Assembly: GCF_009812055.1 (NCBI RefSeq) | Contig: NZ_WQNH01000018.1 | Coordinates: 1-64,000, forward strand | Direction of reading: 5' to 3' | DNA: 64,000 nt | Source of the DNA: Chelativorans xinjiangensis | GTDB taxonomy: Bacteria > Pseudomonadota > Alphaproteobacteria > Rhizobiales > Rhizobiaceae | Part shown: positions 43,766 through 51,223 of the stretch, piece after piece | Layout: each line of letters starts with the position of its first letter | Numbering within the stretch: position 1 is the stretch's first letter | Notes under the pieces: model-generated | Databases searched by the model: none | What the model was told of the DNA's origin: nothing | Seen by the model: the letters and a program-made list of their open reading frames with translations, nothing else | Program-made: the position numbers and the translations under genes

Positions 43766-43887
43766 CTAGTGGTCTGACCCAAACAGATGATGCCCATCTG
43801 TTTGGAAAAGTCAGCCCACAAGCTATTAATCTGGTGGGGCGATTTGTCCTGACAGATGGGTACCATCTGTCAGGATCGCACCACTAG
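43766..43887. promoter_or_regulatory. iolR upstream region with two matched palindromes and outer inverted repeat
   Basis: Palindrome A (43779-43805) has arms CCAAACAGATG / CATCTGTTTGG; palindrome B (43847-43875) has arms TCCTGACAGATGG / CCATCTGTCAGGA. Both contain the core ACAGATG-N5-CATCTGT. An outer inverted repeat CTAGTGGT (43766-43773) / ACCACTAG (43880-43887) encloses them. They lie 30-126 bases before the iolR ATG and look like a double operator; the enclosed unit could alternatively be a small mobile repeat. Confidence 0.65.
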
Positions 43888-43915
43888 AGAGAATTCTCCC
43901 AACGCTATCGCGCTT

Positions 43916-43929
43916 GGAATAAAAATTCC
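43916..43929. promoter_or_regulatory. Perfect GGAA-N6-TTCC box, candidate IolR site
   Basis: TGGAATAAAAATTCCA (43915-43930) contains a perfect match to the GGAA-N6-TTCC motif described for S. meliloti IolR, in an extended palindromic form. It lies between idhA and iolR, upstream of the iolR palindromes. Confidence 0.55.
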
Positions 43930-43942
43930 ACTCTTGGCAACG

Positions 43943-44947
43943 CTACCCCAGCACCTCCGCCACCTTCACGCTCCGTCCCTCCTTCAGCGAGCGGTAGGCC
44001 GCGTCGGCCAGCGCCAGCGCCTTCAGCCCGTCCTCGCCGGAGGGAGACGCCGTCCTGCCACCCCCTATCGCATCGATGAACGCCGCCATCTCGGCCGCAT
44101 AGGCCTCGGTATAGCGGGTCATGAAGAAGTCGTGCAGCGGCGGTCTCGTGAAGCCCTCGCCCGTGGCGATCTCTATCGACACCGGCCGCTGGTTCTCCGC
44201 CGAGACCGCGCCTTTTTCACCCAGCACCTCGATGCGCTGGTCGTAGCCGTAGGTTGCACGGCGCGAGTTGGAGATGGAGCATTGCCGACCCGACGCCGTG
44301 GCGAGCACCACCGACACGCTGTCATGGTCGCCCAATTCGCCAATCTCCGGGTCGACCAGAACGGAGCCGACGGCATAGACCGTCTCCGGCTCCTCGCCCA
44401 GGAGGAACCGCGCCATGTCGAAGTCGTGGATCGTCATGTCGCGCAGGATGCCGCCCGAGGAACGGATATAGGCGGCCGGCGGCGGGCCGGGGTCGCGCGA
44501 TGTGATCTGCACCATCTCGACCTTGCCGATCCTGCCTTCGTCGATAGCCGCGCGCACGGCTGAAAAATGCGGGTCGAACCGGCGGTTGAAGCCGACCATG
44601 AGGGTAGTGCCGGTCTCCTCCACCACCTTCAGGCAGGCCTTCACGCGGGCGAGATCGAGGTCGATGGGCTTCTCGCAGAAGACCGCCTTGCCGGCGCGAG
44701 CGAAGCGCTCGATCAGGTCGGCGTGGGTGTCGGTGGGCGTGCAGATCACCACCGCGTCGATGTCGGAAGCCGCCTCGATCTCCTCTACCGTGCGCACAGC
44801 GCAACCATAGGCATCGGCTACGGCGTTGGCCGCCTCGGCAAAGGCGTCCGCCACCGCCACAAGTTGTGCATCCGCATTGCCGGAGATGGCGCGGGCGTGG
44901 ACCTTGCCGATGCGCCCGGCGCCGAGAAGACCGAATTTCACTGTCAT
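43943..44947 (-). CDS. idhA: Inositol 2-dehydrogenase (Gfo/Idh/MocA family)
   Basis: NAD-dependent oxidation of myo-inositol to 2-keto-myo-inositol, first step of the pathway. It has 334 residues: FGLLGAGRIGKVHARAI at the N-terminus, AVFCEKPIDLD with the catalytic Lys, and GGILRDMTIHDFDMARFL with the Asp-x-x-x-His pair. The ATG at 44947 gives the conserved start MTVKFGLLGAG; the frame is open further upstream but that part is antisense-like and overlaps the SDR gene. Name iolG is equally valid; idhA is the rhizobial usage. Confidence 0.94.
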   Translation of the reverse strand: MTVKFGLLGAGRIGKVHARAISGNADAQLVAVADAFAEAANAVADAYGCAVRTVEEIEAASDIDAVVICTPTDTHADLIERFARAGKAVFCEKPIDLDLARVKACLKVVEETGTTLMVGFNRRFDPHFSAVRAAIDEGRIGKVEMVQITSRDPGPPPAAYIRSSGGILRDMTIHDFDMARFLLGEEPETVYAVGSVLVDPEIGELGDHDSVSVVLATASGRQCSISNSRRATYGYDQRIEVLGEKGAVSAENQRPVSIEIATGEGFTRPPLHDFFMTRYTEAYAAEMAAFIDAIGGGRTASPSGEDGLKALALADAAYRSLKEGRSVKVAEVLG

Positions 44948-45000
44948 TTCCGTTGTCTTTCGCTGTTTGGAAGGTTGCTCTTTTCGGCTTCGCAACGGGC

Positions 45001-45780
45001 CTACTCGGGATAGGCCCCGGCCACATTCTGGTCGCAGTCGATGATGGCCCCCGTCATGACGCCCGACCGCGGCGACAGAAGATAGCTCGCAAGCGGCGCG
45101 ACTTCGGCCGGCTTGACGAGCTGGCCGAAGGGCTGTTTGGCCTCGGCCTCGGTCAGCCAGTCGTCCGAGGCTCCGTGAAACCGCTTCTGGGTGGTGTCCT
45201 CGCCGGGCGTGTCCATCCAGCCACAGGCGATCGCGTTGCAGCGGATGCGGTCGCGGCGGTGTGCCTGGGCGGTATTCCTGGTGATGTTGGCGAGCGCCGC
45301 CTTGGAGGCGGAATAGGGCGCCAGATAGGACTGCCCACAATGGATGACCATAGACACGATATTGACGATGGAGGCCGGCAGGCGATGCTCTAACGCCTGC
45401 CTGACGAAAGCCTGCATGGTGAAGAAGGGACCGCGCGCGTTGACCTCCATGAGTTTCGTCCAGATCTCGGGCGTGGTGTCGAGCAGCGAGCCCCGGTCGC
45501 AACTGGCGGCGGCGTTCACAAGGGCATTGGGCGGCCCGATCAGCCGGCCCGCCTCGGCGATTACCGCGTGGCAATCTTCGATATTGCCGAGGTCGGCGGC
45601 CACGAAATGCGCCTCACAGCCAAGGGCCGCAAGCTCCGCCGCCGCGGCCCGACCCTTTTCGCTATCGCGCCCGGAGAGAACGAGCCGCTGGCATCCCTCT
45701 TCCAGAAGTTGCCGGGCAATGGCGGAGCCAAGCCCCTGTGTGCCTCCGACGATGACGGCGCGTGTGTCTCTGTTCTGCAT
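45001..45780 (-). CDS. Short-chain dehydrogenase (SDR) in the inositol cluster
   Basis: A 259-residue classical SDR: AVIVGGTQGLGSAIARQL, ALVNAAASCDRGSL, catalytic Ser in VNIVSMVIHCGQ and Tyr-Lys in [15 protein letters not shown], and the C-terminal SPRSGVMTGAIIDCDQNV. Position between the ABC importer and idhA suggests a dehydrogenase for an inositol isomer, a methylated inositol or a derived ketone. The exact substrate is unknown. The ribosome site is weak. Confidence 0.85.
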   Translation of the reverse strand: MQNRDTRAVIVGGTQGLGSAIARQLLEEGCQRLVLSGRDSEKGRAAAAELAALGCEAHFVAADLGNIEDCHAVIAEAGRLIGPPNALVNAAASCDRGSLLDTTPEIWTKLMEVNARGPFFTMQAFVRQALEHRLPASIVNIVSMVIHCGQSYLAPYSASKAALANITRNTAQAHRRDRIRCNAIACGWMDTPGEDTTQKRFHGASDDWLTEAEAKQPFGQLVKPAEVAPLASYLLSPRSGVMTGAIIDCDQNVAGAYPE

Positions 45781-45843
45781 GGTGGGTCCGAAACGATTGC
45801 GCTTGCCCCCGCCCGCCGGCCTGCGCCGACGGAGGAGCGAAGA

Positions 45844-46623
45844 TCAGATATAGCTGGCGTTCTCGTGCACGCCGGTCTTCACGCCGGTGATCAGCGAGAC
45901 GACCTCGTTGCCGTCGGTCTTGTCGGCCTCCAGCATGCCGGCGATCTTGCCGCGGCGGAAGACCCAGATCTTGTCGACCAGGTTGAAGACCTGCCGCAGA
46001 TTGTGGCTGACGAGGATCAACGGAATGCCCTGTTTCTTCAGGCCGCGGATGATGTTCTCGACCTGCGTCGTCTCCTGCACGCCTAGGGCGGCCGTCGGCT
46101 CGTCCATGATGATGAGCTTTGAAGCGAAGCTGGCGGCGCGCGAGATGGCCACGCACTGGCGCTGGCCCCCTGACATGTTGGCGATGTTGTTGCGCAGGTT
46201 TGGGATCTTCACGCCCGTCCGCTCCAGCGCCTCCATCGATCTTTTGTACATCTTCTTCTCGTTCAGGAAGCTGAAGGGCCCGAGGTTGAAATAGGTCTCC
46301 TCGCGGCCAAGGAAGATGTTGGACGGCACGTCGAGATCATCGGCGAGCGCCAGGTTCTGGAACACCGCCTCGATGCCGACATCGCGGGCGTCGATGGGGC
46401 TGGTGAAGTGAACCTCCTTGCCGTCGAAAAAGACCTTGCCCGCCGTCGGCTGCTCGACGCCGGTGATCTGGCGCACGAAGGTGGACTTGCCGGCGCCGTT
46501 GTCGCCGACGATGGCCACGTGCTCGCCTTCGTGGAGGGTGAAATCGGCATCCTCGAGCGCGTGCACGCCGCCGTAATATTTGGTCAGACCTTCGGTCTTC
46601 AGGACAATGCCGTCATTCGCCAT
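45844..46623 (-). CDS. Sugar/inositol ABC importer, ATP-binding protein (single domain)
   Basis: A 259-residue ATPase with VAIVGDNGAGKSTFVRQITG (Walker A), NMSGGQRQCVAISRAASF (signature) and KLIIMDEPTAAL (Walker B). Related RbsA proteins have two ATPase domains in about 500 residues; this one has one, like the FrcA type of rhizobia, and would work as a homodimer. The ATG has AGGAGG at good distance. It energises uptake together with the permease (46724-47767) and binding protein (47868-48812). Confidence 0.9.
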   Translation of the reverse strand: MANDGIVLKTEGLTKYYGGVHALEDADFTLHEGEHVAIVGDNGAGKSTFVRQITGVEQPTAGKVFFDGKEVHFTSPIDARDVGIEAVFQNLALADDLDVPSNIFLGREETYFNLGPFSFLNEKKMYKRSMEALERTGVKIPNLRNNIANMSGGQRQCVAISRAASFASKLIIMDEPTAALGVQETTQVENIIRGLKKQGIPLILVSHNLRQVFNLVDKIWVFRRGKIAGMLEADKTDGNEVVSLITGVKTGVHENASYI

Positions 46624-46637
46624 TCTATCCTCCTGCC

Positions 46638-46726
46638 TAGATCACGATGCCTTTTCGTTGAATCGGCATCATGATCTATCTCTTTGTTTGAGCCTGATCT
46701 TTCCCACTTTTCGGGATCATGCTCTA
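46638..46726. repeat. Intergenic repeat with 14-bp hairpin, contains the permease stop codon
   Basis: TAGATCACGATGCC (46638-46651) pairs with GGCATCATGATCTA (46665-46678), one mismatch, followed by CCCACTTTTCGGGATCATGC and CTAG. The final CTA is the complement of the TAG stop of the permease gene. The same plan (hairpin, then a TTTCCACTTTTC-like part, then CTAG at a stop codon) is seen at 56751-56854. Confidence 0.75.
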
Positions 46727-47767
46727 GCGCGCACCTGTGCGGTATCTCTGGCGGTACACGTCGGCCACCACGGCGGCGACGATGATCGCGCCCATGATCA
46801 TCTCCTGGTAGTAGGCGCTCAGCCTCAGGAAGGTGAAGCCGGAGATGATGACGCCGAAGATTGCCGCGCCGATGACCGTGCCGACGATCGAGCCGCGGCC
46901 GCCCGAGAGCGACACGCCGCCGATGACTGCCATGGCAATCGCCTGCAATTCGTACATGACGCCCATGCCGGCCTGTGCGGTGAGGCCGCGGGAGGCGATC
47001 ACGATGCCGGCGAGCGCGGCGAGAACGCCCGCGATGGAATAGACCAGGATCAGGTGCCGCTCGACGCTGATGCCGGAAACCCTTGCCGCACTCTCGTTGG
47101 AGCCGATGGCATAGGTGTGCTTGCCGTAGACGGTGTATTTCAGCGCGACGTGGAAGAGCAGGGCAATCGCCAGGAAAATGACGACCGGCGTCATGCCTTG
47201 GCCGATGGCGGCGAAACTGTCGGTGGGGAAGGAGACCGGCTGGCCCCGCGTGTACCACTTGGCAGCTCCGCGCGCGGTGACCATCATCCCGAGTGTGGCG
47301 ATGAAGGGCGGAATCCGCGTATAGGCGATCAGCGCGCCGTTGATGAACCCCGCCGCCAGCCCGACACCCAGCCCGATAAGCACGGGAATGACGACCGGCA
47401 GGTCCGTCAGGTTGGGATAGACAGCGCGCGGATAGGTGCCGACCTGGGCGAAACTCATGGCGACCATGGCCGTCAGGCCGACGATGGAGCCCGATGAGAG
47501 GTCGATGCCGCCGGTTATGATCACCTGCGTTACCCCGATGGCGATAATGCCCACCACCGCGACCTGGAGGATGATGATGCTGAGGCGCTGGGTGTTGAAC
47601 AGGAAGCTCTGCCCCTGGAAAATCCAGCCGAGAATCTCGAAGATGAGCGCGATGCCGACAAGCCCGATGAGCGCATTCAGCTCATGAGAGCGCTGCCGTT
47701 TTCCGCCTTCAACGGTCGCCGCCGCGGCAACCGGTTCCGCCTGATTTGTCACCGTTCTTTCCGCCAT
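46724..47767 (-). CDS. Sugar/inositol ABC importer, permease (RbsC/FrcC type)
   Basis: A 347-residue membrane protein with eight to ten helices and the family segment VTQVIITGGIDLSSGSIVGL, plus ALAGIVIASRGLTAQAGMG and GGRGSIVGTVIGAAIFGV. I prefer the ATG at 47767 because the GGAGG lies at the right distance from it and too close to the ATG at 47776. Its TAG stop is part of a dispersed repeat. It partners with the single-domain ATPase and the binding protein. Confidence 0.9.
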   Translation of the reverse strand: MAERTVTNQAEPVAAAATVEGGKRQRSHELNALIGLVGIALIFEILGWIFQGQSFLFNTQRLSIIILQVAVVGIIAIGVTQVIITGGIDLSSGSIVGLTAMVAMSFAQVGTYPRAVYPNLTDLPVVIPVLIGLGVGLAAGFINGALIAYTRIPPFIATLGMMVTARGAAKWYTRGQPVSFPTDSFAAIGQGMTPVVIFLAIALLFHVALKYTVYGKHTYAIGSNESAARVSGISVERHLILVYSIAGVLAALAGIVIASRGLTAQAGMGVMYELQAIAMAVIGGVSLSGGRGSIVGTVIGAAIFGVIISGFTFLRLSAYYQEMIMGAIIVAAVVADVYRQRYRTGAR

Positions 47768-47867
47768 GACGGCCATACCTCCCTTGGCGGGCGCACCGGC
47801 CTTAAGCCGGCCGCCGTCTGGTCGTCGGGCGGGGTCAGGCCCGCCCGACGGCTCAAGCCCATGCGTG

Positions 47868-48812
47868 TCAGTTCATGCTCGTGAACTTTTCCATGTTCTC
47901 GGGCGTGACGAGCTGGAAGGGAATATACACCTTCTGGTCGACCTCTTCACCGCGCACGAGCTTCAGCGCCGTGTCGACCGCGCCCTTGCCTTGACCCGCC
48001 GCGTCCTGGAACACGGTCACGTCGAGATCGCCGGCGGCCATGGCGGCCAGCGCATCCTGGGTGGCATCGACGCCGCCGACCAGCATCTCGTCCATGGAAA
48101 TGCCGGCTGTCTTCATGGCCTGGATAGCGCCGATGGCCATCTCGTCATTGTTGGAGACGAGGGCATCGAACTCGAGCCCGGCCGACAGCCAGTTGGTCAT
48201 AAGGTCGGCGGCTTCCGTGCGCTGCCAATTGGCCGTCTGCTCCTCGACGATCTCCATGAAGGAACACTCCTCCGTGGCGATGACGTCGTGGACGTCCTGG
48301 GTGCGCTGGCGGGCGGCCTGGTTGGACAATTCGCCCATCATGACGACGATCTTGGCGCCGTCGCCCTTGCCCTGCTCCTTCAGGAGGCGGCAGATCTCCT
48401 GCGTCTCCAAGGTGCCGGACTCGCGCTCGTCGGAAGCCACGAAGGCCTGGTTCTCGGGCAGATCATCGACATTCACCGGCTCGCGGTTGACGTAGACCAG
48501 CACCACGCCGGCATCGGCCGCCGCCTTGGTCATGGCGACCGTGGCGTCGGTGTCGACCGGGTTGACGATCACCGCGTCGACGCCGGAGGCGATGAAGTTC
48601 TGGATCTGGTTGAGCTGCTTGCCGACGTCGTTCTGCGCGTCCTCGACCTGCAATTCCACATCGCCGAGCTCGTCGGCGTAGTCCTGCATGCCGTTGCGCA
48701 GCACGGTGAGGAAGTTGTCGTCGAACAGCGCCATGGTGACGCCGATCGTTTCGGCAAAGGCCGACGTCGTCATCAGCGCTGAAACGGCAACGCCCAGCAA
48801 AAGCTTTTTCAT
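47868..48812 (-). CDS. Periplasmic inositol-type substrate-binding protein (RbsB/IbpA/MocB-like)
   Basis: A 314-residue periplasmic protein with a signal peptide (MKKLLLGVAVSALMTTSAFA, cleavage before ETIGV) and the type I periplasmic-binding fold: VDAVIVNPVDTDATVAMTKA, VLVYVNREPV, VSNNDEMAIGAIQAMKTAGI and AAMAAGDLDVTVFQDA. The Asn-Arg-Glu-Pro segment is typical of inositol-binding members. Its context next to idhA and iolI supports an inositol or methyl-inositol ligand; rhizopine-binding MocB belongs to the same family. GGAGGAG precedes the ATG. Confidence 0.88.
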   Translation of the reverse strand: MKKLLLGVAVSALMTTSAFAETIGVTMALFDDNFLTVLRNGMQDYADELGDVELQVEDAQNDVGKQLNQIQNFIASGVDAVIVNPVDTDATVAMTKAAADAGVVLVYVNREPVNVDDLPENQAFVASDERESGTLETQEICRLLKEQGKGDGAKIVVMMGELSNQAARQRTQDVHDVIATEECSFMEIVEEQTANWQRTEAADLMTNWLSAGLEFDALVSNNDEMAIGAIQAMKTAGISMDEMLVGGVDATQDALAAMAAGDLDVTVFQDAAGQGKGAVDTALKLVRGEEVDQKVYIPFQLVTPENMEKFTSMN

Positions 48813-48981
48813 CAGATTGCTCCTCCACACGATGGGTGTCCGGTAGCACCCCTTTTTGGCCGGAAATCCCCTTAGCGGGAATCCTTGCGAGCATTTCCTG
48901 TGGCTTCAACCGGGAGCGCGGGGCATTCCGCGCCTCCTCCCTCCCGGAAAATAGAACATCGCCACCGTTCTTTTCTCGATA

Positions 48982-48997
48982 TAAAATATTTATTCCA
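48982..48997. promoter_or_regulatory. Degenerate IolR-like half-site upstream of the ABC importer
   Basis: Read on the minus strand, TGGAATAAATATTTTA matches 12 of 16 positions of the box at 43915-43930. It lies 170 bases before the binding-protein start, in the promoter region. Weak on its own. Confidence 0.3.
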
Positions 48998-49041
48998 TTT
49001 TCTGCCGTCACGTCAAGGCGTATTCGGTTTCCTCATTCGTT

Positions 49042-49875
49042 TCATGCCGCCTGGCGGCGCGAACGCGCCGAGACATGGGCGATGCTGCGGGCGAGCGCGG
49101 CGCCGAGGTCGGGCAGCTCGTGCACGATCTGCGAAAAGGGCTCGAAGGACAGCGGCCCGTCATACCCGGCTGAGAGAAGCGCTGCGATCTGGCCGGTATT
49201 GTCGAGCCGGTCGTGTTCATCGACGAGGACGCGGTGACCATCGCGCATCTCAGCCGTGGCAATGGCGCCGTCGGTGACGCCGGAGATGTGCACGAGGCCG
49301 GTATGGGCCGCAAAAAGCGCCGTCTCGCCGGCCAGATGGTGATGGAACGTATCATGGACGATGCGGAAGGCGCCGCTGGCGCCGAGCGCCTCGATCGCCT
49401 CCACCGCCTCGGACTTGTAGCGCAGGGAGGAGGTCTCGAAGCCGAGCGGCTCCACCAGGCCGACGATCCCGGCTTCGGCGAGGATCGGCCGCAGCGCCTT
49501 CAACGCGATGCGCAGGTTTGCCTGACGCTCGCCGTTTGCCCGGCCCGTGCCGTCATTGGCGGGCACAAGCACCAGGGCCTCCGCTCCGCACGCCTTCGCA
49601 TAAGCGACGAGCGCGCGGGCCTCTTCCTCGCGCGCCTCGCCCCAGGCGTTGAAGCGCTGCAGCGCATTGATGGAGATGACGCGCAGGCCGCGGGCGGTGG
49701 CAGCCTCGGCAATCGCCGCCGGCTCCGTGCCGTCGGCAATGGCATTGCCGTCGATATCGTTGCGGATTTCGACGCCCACCGCACCGATTGCCCTCGCCAG
49801 ATCGAAGAAGGCGGAAATGGAAAGGCCAGCTGCGCACATGTGGTTGAGCGCGAAAGCGGGGCTGTCTGCCGTCAT
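49042..49875 (-). CDS. iolI: TIM-barrel isomerase, 2-keto-myo-inositol isomerase-like (IolI type)
   Basis: A 277-residue sugar-phosphate isomerase/epimerase-family protein. It has FALNHMCAAGLSISAFFDLA at the start, GAVGVEIRNDIDGN, VGLVEPLGFETSSLR and RIVHDTFHHHLAGE with metal-binding residues, and GPLSFEPFSQIVHEL near the end. IolI interconverts keto-inositols, letting other isomers enter the pathway. MocC-type proteins of rhizopine clusters share the fold, so that role is possible. AAGGAGGA precedes the ATG. Confidence 0.75.
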   Translation of the reverse strand: MTADSPAFALNHMCAAGLSISAFFDLARAIGAVGVEIRNDIDGNAIADGTEPAAIAEAATARGLRVISINALQRFNAWGEAREEEARALVAYAKACGAEALVLVPANDGTGRANGERQANLRIALKALRPILAEAGIVGLVEPLGFETSSLRYKSEAVEAIEALGASGAFRIVHDTFHHHLAGETALFAAHTGLVHISGVTDGAIATAEMRDGHRVLVDEHDRLDNTGQIAALLSAGYDGPLSFEPFSQIVHELPDLGAALARSIAHVSARSRRQAA

Positions 49876-49984
49876 GATTGGGTCCTCCTTGGCGGGCCAA
49901 AGGGAAGGCGGCCGCCCTGGAGCAAGAGGATGAATAGCCGCCCGCGGGCGGTCAACGCAATCCTGCGGGAAAACCCATCATTTA

Positions 49985-50022
49985 TGATAGATTCTCATCT
50001 GCAACATCTCATTGAGTATCAT
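49985..50022. promoter_or_regulatory. TGATA/TATCA elements upstream of the iolI-like gene
   Basis: TGATAG at 49985-49990 and TATCA at 50017-50021 recur in the regulator-desaturase gap at 51101-51150. Shared elements in both regions suggest one regulator, most simply the LacI protein encoded between them. Confidence 0.35.
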
Positions 50023-50055
50023 GCGGCCAGCAATGGGCGACAAAGGCCGTTGGCA

Positions 50056-51087
50056 TCATATGCTTTCCGGCACATGCAACGCCGGCGTCAGGAAAAGCTG
50101 GCCCGGGGTCTCCGACGGCCCTTCGCGCACCGCGCTTGCCATGTGGTCCAGCAGCGCGCGGCAAAGGGCGGGAAGCGGCGTGGCGATGGCGGCGACGATC
50201 TGGTGATCCTGAAGGGCGGCGGCCGAATCCTGCGTCAGTTCGTTGACGACGACCGAGGGCATCGGATCCGGCGGCTCGTCGCGGAGCGCCGCGATGGCGC
50301 CCTCCATGCCGCCGCCGGCGACGTAGAAGCCGACGATGTCGGGGTACCGGTCCATAAGGTTCAGCGTCGCCTCGTAGGTGACTTGCCGGGTCTCCAGATT
50401 GACCAGCGTCTCCAGGATCTCGAATTGCGGCGCATATTCGCGAAAGTAGCTGCGGAAGCCGGTTTCACGCAGTTCGTGCCCGTGCCAGCGGTGGCTGCCG
50501 ACGAAGACCGCCACCTTGCCGGGGCGCGGCGCGGTGCGCGAGATGAGCCAGGCGGCCATGCGCCCGACCTTGAGATTGTTCAAGCCCACATAGCTTTCGC
50601 GCACTCCTTGGGCGAAATCCGACAGCAGCGAGAAGACGGGCTTGCCCTCGGCCCTCAATGCCTCCACGGCCTGCGTCACGGTGTGATGGTCAAGACTGGT
50701 GGCGGCGATCGCCTGCGCGCGCTGGCCAAGCGCCTCCAGCCGCTCCGCCACCTCCGCCGGCGTCTGGTTTTTCACATACTCGATATGCGCGTTGACGCGC
50801 ACGCCGGTTGTCGCCTCGGCCGCCTCCTGCAGGGCCTTGCCAAAGGCCTGGTAGAAAGGCTGTGCCTCCTTCTGCAGGAGGAAGGCGAAGTTCATCCTCG
50901 GCAGGTCGGCGGTGATGCGCTGGTGGATGAGGGCGGCGGCGTGATAGCCGATCTCGCTCGCCGCCTCGTAGACACGGCGCGCCGTCTCCTCGCGGACGCG
51001 GTGGCGGCCGTTCAGAACCCGGTCGACGGTGGCAACGCTGACGCCGGCCTTTCTTGCCAGATCGGCGATGGTCGGACGCCGGCCCAT
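50056..51087 (-). CDS. LacI-family regulator of the inositol/demethylase region
   Basis: A 343-residue regulator: N-terminal helix-turn-helix TIADLARKAGVSVATVDRVL and hinge, then a periplasmic-binding-type effector domain. Its VDRVLNG (instead of VSRVLN) is typical of the RbsB-like-effector branch common in rhizobial inositol clusters. It is divergent from the oxygenase gene (51224) across 136 bases of AT-rich DNA with TGATA/TATCA repeats, and upstream of iolI on its own strand. It likely senses the imported substrate (inference). Confidence 0.87.
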   Translation of the reverse strand: MGRRPTIADLARKAGVSVATVDRVLNGRHRVREETARRVYEAASEIGYHAAALIHQRITADLPRMNFAFLLQKEAQPFYQAFGKALQEAAEATTGVRVNAHIEYVKNQTPAEVAERLEALGQRAQAIAATSLDHHTVTQAVEALRAEGKPVFSLLSDFAQGVRESYVGLNNLKVGRMAAWLISRTAPRPGKVAVFVGSHRWHGHELRETGFRSYFREYAPQFEILETLVNLETRQVTYEATLNLMDRYPDIVGFYVAGGGMEGAIAALRDEPPDPMPSVVVNELTQDSAAALQDHQIVAAIATPLPALCRALLDHMASAVREGPSETPGQLFLTPALHVPESI

Positions 51088-51100
51088 CGAAACCTCCCCT

Positions 51101-51150
51101 TGATAATGATCTATCAGGAAATCTAATCATTATTTGATAGAAAATGATAG
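51101..51150. promoter_or_regulatory. Candidate operators between lacI-type gene and oxygenase operon
   Basis: TGATAATGATCTATCA (51101-51116) is a TGATA/TATCA inverted repeat; TGATAG recurs at 51135-51140 and 51145-51150, and CTATCA at 51111-51116 mirrors them. Dense clustering in a divergent promoter region. Confidence 0.45.
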
Positions 51151-51223
51151 AAAAAATTGCACGCTGCTTGAGGACTCCCAAGCCTGTGCGTAGCATCAGG
51201 GCCATCGGAGGAGGTGCATAGAG

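Noticed and set aside
43943-45574. Extended start of idhA at 45574
   Set aside because: The extra 209 residues overlap the SDR gene out of frame; the ATG at 44947 gives the conserved N-terminus.
49213-51126. Plus-strand open frame (637 codons) opposite iolI and lacI
   Set aside because: Spans two real genes and their gap on the other strand; no ribosome site or motif.
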